Origin: Actinomycetota bacterium | GTDB lineage: Bacteria > Actinomycetota > Nitriliruptoria > Nitriliruptorales > JAHWKO01 | Assembly: GCA_019347855.1 (NCBI GenBank) | Contig: JAHWKO010000033.1 | Location: 1 to 21,301, forward strand | DNA: 21,301 nucleotides | Reading direction: 5' to 3' | Shown here: positions 15,603 through 21,301 of the stretch, one piece after another | Layout: each line of letters starts with the position of its first letter | Numbering within the stretch: the stretch's first letter is position 1 | The notes under the pieces: generated by a model | Seen by the model: the letters and a program-made list of their open reading frames with translations, nothing else | Told to the model about the DNA's origin: nothing | Database searches by the model: none | Translations under genes and position numbers: made by a program

Positions 15603-17261
15603 GTGAGCCACCTGGAGCAGGCACGCACGATCGTCGAGGCGCTGCGCGCGGCGATCGACGGCGCCGTCGCCCACCTCGCCCCGGAGGTCGAGGCCGAGGG
15701 CCGCGTCTCGACCGACCTGGTCGACGACCGGCAGACGGTGGTGTACGACCTGGCGTCGCTCGCGTCGTCGGTCGCCGCAGCCGAGGAGCTGCTCCCGTAC
15801 GGGGAGGAAGGCGAGCTCGAGGCCAAGCTGGCCCACGCCTTCGCTGCCGACGTGTACGCCGACCTGCGAGGCCGCCTGGCCGGCCGGTGGACGCAGGCGG
15901 GGGTCGACCCCGAGGGGGAGCTGTCCGCCCCGGACGTCGGCGACGCGGTCCAGGCGGGCCGGGATCCCGCGTTCCTGTCCGAGATCGCCGACGCGATCCT
16001 GGACACCGGCGCCCCGCCCCGGCACCTCTCTGAGGAGTGGGAGATGGTGCGCGACACGTTCCGCCGGTTCGCCGACGACCAGGTCAAGCCCGTCGCCGAG
16101 GAGATCCACCGCGAGGACCGGGACATCCCCGACCGGATCATCCAGGGCCTCGCGGAGCTCGGGACCTTCGGGCTGTCGGTGCCGACCGAGTACGGGGGCA
16201 TGGCTGAGGGCGGCGAGGACGAGCTGATCAACATGGTCCTGGTGACCGAGGAGCTCTCCCGCGGCTCCCTCGGCGTCGCCGGATCGCTGATCACCCGCCC
16301 GGAGATCATCACCGCCGCGATCCTGAACGGTGGGACCGAGGAGCAGAAGCAGCGATGGCTGCCCGAGATCGCGTCGGGCGAGAAGATGTGTGCGGTCGCC
16401 GTCACCGAGCCCGACTACGGCTCCGACGTCGCCATGCTCAAGACCACCGCCACCCGCGACGGTGACCAGTGGGTGATCAACGGGGTCAAGACCTGGTGCA
16501 CGTTCGCGGGCAAGGCCGAGTACCTCCTGCTGCTGGCACGCACGGATCCCGACCGGTCGGAGGCCCACCGCGGCCTGTCGCTGTTCGTGGTCGACAAGCC
16601 CTCGCACGACGGCCACGCGTTCCGCGTCGAGCAGCAGGCGGACGGCGGGGAGGACGGCCGAGGAAGTGGCGGAGTGATGGACGCCCGCGCCATCTCGACG
16701 ATCGGCTACCGCGGGATGCACAGCTTCGAGATCTCGTTCGACGGCTGGCGGGTCCCGCACGAGAACCTGATCGGCATGGAAGACGGTCTCGGGCAGGGCT
16801 TCTACTACCAGATGCAGGCCTTCGCCTCGGGTCGGCTCCAGACCGCCGCCCGGGCCAACGGGGTGATGCACGCGGCCTTGGAGGACGCCGTGGCCTACAG
16901 CCAGCAGCGCAAGGTGTTCGCCACGCCGCTGGCCGAGTACGAGCTGTCCCGGACCAAGATCGCGCGGATGGCGTTCCTGCTGGCGGCGTGCCGGCAGCTG
17001 ACGCTGCGGTCCGCGCGACTGCTCGCGCAGGGTGAGGGCCAGCTGGAGGCGTCGATGGTGAAGCAGCTGGCCTGCCGGGTCGCCGAGTGGGTCACCCGCG
17101 AGGCGCAGCAGCTGCACGGCGGGTACGGCTACGCCGAGGAGTACGCGGTGTCCCGGTACTTCGTCGATGCGCGGGTGCTGTCGATCTTCGAGGGCGCCGA
17201 CGAGGTCCTGGCGCTGCGGGTGATCGCCCGGACGCTGCTGGGTGAGGCGTTGGGGGACTGA
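15603..17261 (+). CDS. mcd: Methylsuccinyl-CoA dehydrogenase-like acyl-CoA dehydrogenase
   Basis: A 552-residue FAD flavoprotein. It differs from ordinary acyl-CoA dehydrogenases by a helical N-terminal extension of about 140 residues (VVYDLASLASSVAAAEELLPYGEEGELEAKLAHAFAADVYADL), the hallmark of (2S)-methylsuccinyl-CoA dehydrogenase of the ethylmalonyl-CoA pathway. The core shows WEMVRDTFRRFADDQVKPVAEEIHREDRDIPDRII, VTEELSRGSLGVAGSLITRPEI, VTEPDYGSDVA, GVKTWCTFAGKAEYLLLLARTDPDRS and IGYRGMHSFEISFDGW. LHGGYGYAEEYAVSRYFVDARVLSIFEGADEVLALRVIAR carries the expected base Glu530. The resemblance to Mcd is recalled from family knowledge, not searched. The GTG has GGAG five bases upstream. No ccr, ecm or mutase gene is in the window. 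It would make mesaconyl-C1-CoA during growth on acetate or C1/C2 units. Confidence 0.82.
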   Translation: MSHLEQARTIVEALRAAIDGAVAHLAPEVEAEGRVSTDLVDDRQTVVYDLASLASSVAAAEELLPYGEEGELEAKLAHAFAADVYADLRGRLAGRWTQAGVDPEGELSAPDVGDAVQAGRDPAFLSEIADAILDTGAPPRHLSEEWEMVRDTFRRFADDQVKPVAEEIHREDRDIPDRIIQGLAELGTFGLSVPTEYGGMAEGGEDELINMVLVTEELSRGSLGVAGSLITRPEIITAAILNGGTEEQKQRWLPEIASGEKMCAVAVTEPDYGSDVAMLKTTATRDGDQWVINGVKTWCTFAGKAEYLLLLARTDPDRSEAHRGLSLFVVDKPSHDGHAFRVEQQADGGEDGRGSGGVMDARAISTIGYRGMHSFEISFDGWRVPHENLIGMEDGLGQGFYYQMQAFASGRLQTAARANGVMHAALEDAVAYSQQRKVFATPLAEYELSRTKIARMAFLLAACRQLTLRSARLLAQGEGQLEASMVKQLACRVAEWVTREAQQLHGGYGYAEEYAVSRYFVDARVLSIFEGADEVLALRVIARTLLGEALGD

Positions 17262-17288
17262 CCGACCCGGTCAGGGACCGCTTCGGTC
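17258..17288. terminator. Candidate bidirectional terminator: two adjacent hairpins between convergent genes
   Basis: CTGACCG-ACC-CGGTCAG (17258-17274) is a perfect 7-bp stem with a 3-base loop. It contains the TGA of mcd in one arm and, by symmetry, the TGA of the opposite gene in the other. A second hairpin GACCG-CTT-CGGTC (17276-17288) follows directly. There is no T-run, so it would act as an L-shaped or Rho-assisted terminator. Confidence 0.45.
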
Positions 17289-17453
17289 GCGCATGCGCAA
17301 CACCAGGGCGTACGCGCCGATCAGCAGCACGAACGTGGAGATCGCCGTGATCAGCTGGGCGAAGTCGCCTCCGGAGACCAGTAGGTAGAGGATCCACAGC
17401 AGGACCGCGAGGATCGCGAGGCCGAGCAGCCGGCCGAGCCACGTCGACCGCAC
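17271..17453 (-). CDS. Small 60-residue membrane protein
   Basis: An unrecognised short protein with two predicted membrane helices: about residues 9-27 (LLGLAILAVLLWILYLLVS) and 33-52 (QLITAISTFVLLIGAYALVL). It has a basic N-terminus (VRSTWLGR) and a basic/polar tail (RMRDRSGP), so both ends are likely cytoplasmic. The GTG lies 2 bases after the stop of the upstream crotonase gene with AGGG nearby, suggesting a two-gene transcript with coupled translation. The function cannot be inferred; small paired-helix proteins often modulate membrane enzymes, but nothing here shows that. It converges with mcd, and its stop lies within a hairpin shared with the mcd stop. Confidence 0.65.
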   Translation of the reverse strand: MRSTWLGRLLGLAILAVLLWILYLLVSGGDFAQLITAISTFVLLIGAYALVLRMRDRSGP

Positions 17454-17455
17454 CT

Positions 17456-18244
17456 TCAGCGACCCTGGAAGCGCGGCTGCCGGTGGTCCCGGACCGCCTG
17501 GATGCCCTCGACGACGTCGTCGGTCCCGTAGTTCTCGGCCTGGTTCGCGGCCTCGACGTCGAGCTGCTCCTCGAGGGACCGGTCGTGGACCGAGAGGAGG
17601 CTGCGTTTGAGCTGGCGGACGACCTGGGGGGCGGACCCGGCGATCTCGCGAGCGAGCTCGAGCGACCGGTCCAGGACCTCGTCGGCCGGGACGGCCTCCA
17701 GCGCGAGCCCCCACCCGGCTGCGTCGGCACCCGAGACCAGGCGGCCCGTGTAGAGCAGCTCGGCGGCGCGCTGCCGGTGGGTCATCCGCGGCAGGAACCA
17801 GGAGCCACCCATCCCCGGGTGGATGCCGATCCGCGAGAAGGTCATCCCGAGCTTCGCGTCCTCGGCGACGATGTCCAGGTCGCACGCGAGCGCCACGCAC
17901 CACCCCGCCCCGATCGCGTGTCCGTTCACCGCGGCGATCGCCGGGACCGGGAGCTCGCGGATCGACAGGAACAGGCCGTAGAACTCGCGCATCGCGTCGG
18001 ATGCGTCGTAGCCCTCCTCGCGGGTGCGGCGGGCGTGCTCCGCGAGCATGTCGAGGTCGCCTCCGGCCGAGAACGCCGATCCGGCTCCGGTCAGCACGGC
18101 GACGCGCAGGTCCGGGTCCTCTCCGAGGTCGGTGAACGCGTCGTGCAGAGCCCGGCCGGCCTCGTAGGTCATCGCGTTGCGCCGCTCGGGATCGTCCAGG
18201 GTGACGACCGCGATGCCGCCGTCGCGCCGTTCCACCTCGATCAT
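17456..18244 (-). CDS. Crotonase (enoyl-CoA hydratase/isomerase) family protein lacking canonical catalytic glutamates
   Basis: A 262-residue crotonase-fold protein. CoA-binding and oxyanion-hole segments are intact (DDPERRNAMTYEA; LTGAGSAFSAGGDLDML at 51-67; AAVNGHAIGAGWCVALACDLDIVAEDAKLGMTFSRIGIHPGMGGSWFLPRM at 105-155). Aligned by eye to rat enoyl-CoA hydratase, its two catalytic glutamates (Glu144, Glu164) are replaced by Cys116 and Phe136, so classical hydration is doubtful; isomerase, hydrolase or another crotonase reaction is possible. Two ATG codons begin the frame; the second (18244) has AGGAGG at a better distance, the first is at 18247. A minus-strand TAGGGT (18265-18270) is a candidate -10. 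It forms a transcript with the small membrane protein downstream and is divergent from gltB. Confidence 0.88.
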   Translation of the reverse strand: MIEVERRDGGIAVVTLDDPERRNAMTYEAGRALHDAFTDLGEDPDLRVAVLTGAGSAFSAGGDLDMLAEHARRTREEGYDASDAMREFYGLFLSIRELPVPAIAAVNGHAIGAGWCVALACDLDIVAEDAKLGMTFSRIGIHPGMGGSWFLPRMTHRQRAAELLYTGRLVSGADAAGWGLALEAVPADEVLDRSLELAREIAGSAPQVVRQLKRSLLSVHDRSLEEQLDVEAANQAENYGTDDVVEGIQAVRDHRQPRFQGR

Positions 18245-18299
18245 CATTGCCCTCCTCGCGCGAGACCCTAGGTGATGGCACCTGCGGGCTCCGGTCGGC

Positions 18300-18305
18300 T
18301 ACCCT
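18300..18305 (+). promoter_or_regulatory. Candidate -10 box TACCCT for the gltB gene
   Basis: TACCCT fits TANNNT and lies just before the leader hairpin. Transcription would start near 18312, giving a leader of about 120 bases, long for this window. Confidence 0.3.
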
Positions 18306-18316
18306 CCCGGCCGAGC

Positions 18317-18347
18317 AACGGCGCTCCCACCTCCAGGGGGCGCCGTT
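18317..18347 (+). promoter_or_regulatory. Strong leader hairpin upstream of gltB
   Basis: AACGGCGCTCCC and GGGGGCGCCGTT pair over 12 positions (one T·G pair) around a 7-base loop ACCTCCA. A pyrimidine-rich run with several T residues follows (CTTCCATCTCTGT). It looks like an intrinsic terminator or attenuator in the 5' leader. I recognise no known riboswitch class. Confidence 0.45.
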
Positions 18348-18431
18348 CTTCCATCTCTGTCGTCAACGTCGACGGTCCTGTCGGGCAACGACGCCCCACC
18401 CCTCTGCATCCACACGCCCGAGGAGTCAGAC

Positions 18432-21301
18432 GTGACCCTGTACGACCCCCGTTTCGAGCACGACGCCTGCGGCATCGGTTTCGTCGCCCACGTGGACGGC
18501 CGCCCACGCCGCGACATCGTCGAGAAGGGACTCGAGGGCCTCTGCGGTGTGGCCCACCGGGGCGCCGTCGCCGCCGACGCCAAGAGCGGAGACGGTGCCG
18601 GCCTGCTGACCCAGATCCCGCGCAGCTTCCTGGCGGACGAGGCGGATCGGATCGGCGTCCGCGACGTCGACCCCGACCGGTTGGGTGTGGCGTTCCTGTT
18701 CCTGGACAACTCCAGTGGCACCGCCGGTGACGAGGCGCGCGCGGCTGCTCGCCAGCACGTCGTCGAGGCGTGCCGCGCCGAGGGGCTGGAGTTCCTGGCA
18801 TGGCGGCCCGTCCCCATCGACACGGACGCGATCGGGCAGATCGCGGTCCGGTCCATGCCGTTGTTGGTCCAGGCCCTGTTCCACCACCCGGCGGACTGGG
18901 ACGACGAGCAGACTGATCGGGCGGCCTTCCGCGCCCGCCGACGCGCCCGCGTGGCCTGCGAACAGGCGGGCGTGCGCTACTACGCGGCGTCGTGGTCGTT
19001 CCGCGTCGTCACCTACAAGGCGCTGTCCGGTGGGCTGCAGCTCGGGGCGTTCTATCCGGACCTCGCGGACGAGCGGTTCTCGTCCGCGTTCGCGATCTTC
19101 CACTCGCGCTACTCGACCAACACCGCTCCGACCTGGGAGCGCGCCCAGCCCTTCCGCATGCTGTGCCACAACGGCGAGATCAACACGATCGAGGGCAACG
19201 TCAACCTGATGCGGGCCCGTGAGGGCAGCCTCGGGGCGGACTGGATCGAGTCCGACCTCCTGCGGCCGGTGATCGAGTCCGACCAGTCCGACTCCGCGAA
19301 GCTGGACAACGCGCTGGAGCTGCTGACACGGGGTGGCCGTGACGTCCGGCACAGCCTGTCGATGCTGGTCCCGGCGGTCTGGGAGGGGCACCGTTCCGTC
19401 GATCCCGCCGTGCGGGACTTCTACCGCTACCACTCGTGCATCGTCGAGCCGTGGGACGGCCCGGCCGGGCTGGTCTTCACCGATGGGCGGCGGGTCGGCG
19501 CCACGCTCGACCGCAACGGGCTACGCCCGCTGCGCTACCTCGTGTGCGACGACGGCTACGTGATCGCCTCGTCCGAGGTCGGGGCCGTCCGCACCGACGG
19601 GCACGGTCCCGTCCGCCGGGAGCGCCTCGGACCGGGCCAGATGGTCTGCGTGGATCCCGACGAGGGCGGCCTGCAGGAGGACACCGAGATCAAGGGCTGG
19701 CTCGCGGAGCTCGCCCCGTACGGGGAGTGGCTGCGGTCCGAGCTCATCCCGTCCTCGGCCGGGCAGCCCGTCGACGTGATCGGCGACGGCGTGGAGCTGC
19801 GCCAGCTCGCCTACGGCTTCACGAAGGAGGAGCTCACCTCGATCCTGCGTCCCATGGCGACCGAGTCGAAGGAACCGACCTCGTCGATGGGGGAGGACAC
19901 GCCCATCCCACCCGCGGCCCACTGGCACCGGCCCGTCAGCCACTACCTGAAGCAACGCTTCGCCCAGGTGACCAACCCGCCGATCGACCACCTCCGCGAG
20001 CACGAGGTCATGAGCCTCCGCACCCTGCTCGGGCCCCGTGGCCCGATCCTCCACGAGGGGCCGGATGCCGCGCGGCTGCTGGAGCTCGAGACGTTCCTGC
20101 TGTACCCGAAGGGACTGCGGAAGCTCGTCCTCGATGCGGACATCCCGTTCGACGTCGCGGCTGTCGATGCGACCTTCCCCGTCGCCGCCGGCTCCGCCGG
20201 ACTCGAAAGGGCGCTGGTCCGGCTCGGTGACGAGGCGGTCGATGCCGTCCGCGCCGGCGCCGGCATCGTCGTCGTTAGCGACGTGGGCAGCGACGAGGTC
20301 CGGTGTCGCATCCCGATCCTGCTGGCGGTCGGGGCGGTCCACCAGCGGCTGCTGCGCGAGGGCCTGCGGACCCACACGAGCCTCGTAGCCGAGACCGACG
20401 AGGCCCGCGAGACGCACGACATGGCCTGCCTTCTGGGCTACGGCGCGGACGCGATCGTCCCGCGCCTGGCCCTCGAGACCTTCGCGTACCTGGCCGACGC
20501 CGGCCTGCTGCGTGGCGACGACGTGTCCGGATCGGACGCCCAGGAGCGCTACCGGACGGCGCTCGAGGACGGCGTGATGAAGATCATGTCCAAGATGGGG
20601 ATCTCGACGGTCGATTCCTACCGGTCCGCCCAGATCTTCGAGGCCGTGGGTCTGGCCCCCGAGGTCGTCGATCTGTGCCTCACCGGCACGGTCAGCCGAC
20701 TCGGTGGCGTGACGTTCGAGGACCTCGCGAGCGACGTCCAGGACCAGCACCTCGCCGCCTACGGCCCACCCGAGGCCGAGGTGGAGGAGGGCGGCGCGGC
20801 GGTCGGTGAGGTCACCCTGCCGAGCCCCAGTGTCATCAAGTACTCGCCACGGGGATCGGAGTACCACGACATGAACCCCGACGTGGTCGGGGCGCTGCAC
20901 GACGCGCTCGGGCTCGGTCGCAAGCCCGCGACCGACCCCTTCACGATGGAGGTCGACGATCTGGTCCACTCGCCGGACGAGACCTCGGCGCACGTGCTGG
21001 CGTTGGCCACCGACCAGGGGCGCTGGGACCTCTACGAGCGCTACGCCCAGCTGATCGAGGACCGGCCCGTCGTGGCGCTCGACGGCGAGGACGAGCTCGC
21101 CTCCCTCGCCGCGCGCATCGAGGACACGCTCACATCGCTCGAGCTGGCGCAGACGCGGCTGCGCGACACCAACGCCGAGCTCGCGGTCGCGAGCCGGATG
21201 AAGGACGACTTCGTCGCGATGGTGTCGCACGAGTTCCGCACGCCGCTCACCTCGATCCGCGGCTACGCCGAGACGATGGTGCGCCACGCCGACGCCCTGG
21301 A
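18432..21301 (+). CDS. gltB: Glutamate synthase large subunit (N-terminal part) running in frame into a histidine-kinase domain; 3' end outside window
   Basis: A frame of 956 codons read without a stop to the window edge. A short propeptide (12 residues) precedes Cys13 (DACGIGF), the N-terminal nucleophile of the class II glutamine amidotransferase. That domain (about 13-430) shows HRGAVAADAKSGDGAG, FHSRYSTNTAPTWERAQPFRMLCHNGEINTIEGN and DRNGLRPLRY. The glutamate synthase central domain (about 500-800) shows GYGADAIVPRLALETF and GVMKIMSKMGISTVDSYRSAQIFEAVGL. The linker SEYHDMNPDVVGALH to WDLYERYAQLIEDRP (about 813-880) is normal for GltB. The FMN synthase and GXGXG domains should follow; instead a coiled signalling helix and HisKA H-box appear from about residue 885. 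GTG has GAGGAG six bases upstream. Either a novel fusion or an assembly join. Confidence 0.85.
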   Translation, partial: MTLYDPRFEHDACGIGFVAHVDGRPRRDIVEKGLEGLCGVAHRGAVAADAKSGDGAGLLTQIPRSFLADEADRIGVRDVDPDRLGVAFLFLDNSSGTAGDEARAAARQHVVEACRAEGLEFLAWRPVPIDTDAIGQIAVRSMPLLVQALFHHPADWDDEQTDRAAFRARRRARVACEQAGVRYYAASWSFRVVTYKALSGGLQLGAFYPDLADERFSSAFAIFHSRYSTNTAPTWERAQPFRMLCHNGEINTIEGNVNLMRAREGSLGADWIESDLLRPVIESDQSDSAKLDNALELLTRGGRDVRHSLSMLVPAVWEGHRSVDPAVRDFYRYHSCIVEPWDGPAGLVFTDGRRVGATLDRNGLRPLRYLVCDDGYVIASSEVGAVRTDGHGPVRRERLGPGQMVCVDPDEGGLQEDTEIKGWLAELAPYGEWLRSELIPSSAGQPVDVIGDGVELRQLAYGFTKEELTSILRPMATESKEPTSSMGEDTPIPPAAHWHRPVSHYLKQRFAQVTNPPIDHLREHEVMSLRTLLGPRGPILHEGPDAARLLELETFLLYPKGLRKLVLDADIPFDVAAVDATFPVAAGSAGLERALVRLGDEAVDAVRAGAGIVVVSDVGSDEVRCRIPILLAVGAVHQRLLREGLRTHTSLVAETDEARETHDMACLLGYGADAIVPRLALETFAYLADAGLLRGDDVSGSDAQERYRTALEDGVMKIMSKMGISTVDSYRSAQIFEAVGLAPEVVDLCLTGTVSRLGGVTFEDLASDVQDQHLAAYGPPEAEVEEGGAAVGEVTLPSPSVIKYSPRGSEYHDMNPDVVGALHDALGLGRKPATDPFTMEVDDLVHSPDETSAHVLALATDQGRWDLYERYAQLIEDRPVVALDGEDELASLAARIEDTLTSLELAQTRLRDTNAELAVASRMKDDFVAMVSHEFRTPLTSIRGYAETMVRHADAL
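21085..21301 (+). other. Histidine-kinase S-helix and HisKA (DHp) segment at the end of the gltB frame
   Basis: The in-frame translation reads DELASLAARIEDTLTSLELA then QTRLRDTNAELAVASRMKDD, with heptad-like hydrophobic spacing, followed by FVAMVSHEFRTPLTSIRGYAETMVRH. HEFRTPL is the H-box; the phospho-acceptor His would be residue 933 (codon 21228-21230). The ATPase domain would lie beyond the window. Third-position G/C stays very high across the join, so composition shows no step there. Confidence 0.85.

Noticed and set aside
14538..17117. An 859-codon minus-strand open frame
   Set aside because: It is the antisense shadow of the ROK kinase and mcd genes, caused by very high third-position G/C. 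Composition is Arg/Gly/Asp/His-rich and no family is recognisable.
18432..21084. A hidden frameshift in the glutamate synthase gene
   Set aside because: Codon-by-codon reading gives continuous GltB motifs in one frame from the propeptide through the central domain and linker.

Overview
The window is very GC-rich (strong G/C at third codon positions, many GTG starts, dense gene packing) and reads as a chromosomal segment of an actinomycete-like bacterium. Supporting signs are a FadE5-type acyl-CoA dehydrogenase, an ethylmalonyl-CoA-pathway type dehydrogenase, paired CNNM/CBS membrane proteins, and TANNNT -10 boxes placed directly before start codons as in actinobacterial leaderless genes. I cannot name the genus. 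I see no tRNA, rRNA, transposase, integrase or CRISPR array, and no gene-free stretch longer than about 200 bases.

Layout, left to right. (1) 1-1917: a partial FadE5-like acyl-CoA dehydrogenase (minus) divergent from a TetR regulator, with an AT-richer, operator-like spacer. (2) 1985-5531: a proline-rich putative lipoprotein, then two overlapping CNNM/CBS/CorC-type membrane proteins, the first preceded by a possible 23-codon leaderless leader peptide. (3) 5541-7447: a hotdog thioesterase with a leaderless-type promoter, Mug-type uracil-DNA glycosylase and a HAD phosphatase, closely spaced. (4) 7535-9970: a large membrane GT2 glycosyltransferase with a Ser/Thr/Pro/Gln-rich tail. (5) 9985-12138 (minus): ilvD followed by a coupled unknown gene; divergent from them, a second hotdog thioesterase (12232-12690). 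(6) 12708-12827: two identical 49-bp palindromic units between convergent genes. (7) 12828-14459 (minus): 1-pyrroline-5-carboxylate dehydrogenase, divergent from (8) a ROK sugar kinase and a methylsuccinyl-CoA dehydrogenase-like gene (14571-17261). (9) 17271-18244 (minus): an atypical crotonase and a 60-residue membrane protein, convergent with mcd. (10) 18300-21301: a glutamate synthase large-subunit gene with a structured leader.

The main theme is acyl-CoA and central carbon/nitrogen metabolism: fatty acid oxidation (FadE5-like), acyl-CoA hydrolysis (two thioesterases), C4/C5 acyl-CoA chemistry (Mcd, crotonase), branched-chain amino acid synthesis (IlvD), proline catabolism (PruA) and glutamate synthesis (GltB). 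The genes are mostly short independent units, not one pathway operon.

The most striking observation is at the right edge. The glutamate synthase frame runs without a stop through the amidotransferase and central domains, and then, where the FMN-binding synthase domain should begin (about base 21085), continues in the same frame into a histidine-kinase signalling helix and H-box (HEFRTPL). This is either a new glutamine-amidotransferase/sensor-kinase fusion or an assembly chimera; the window ends too soon to decide. Secondary points of interest are the tandem palindromes, the leaderless leader peptide, a crotonase lacking both canonical glutamates, the hairpin carrying both stop codons between mcd and its convergent neighbour, and the gltB leader hairpin.
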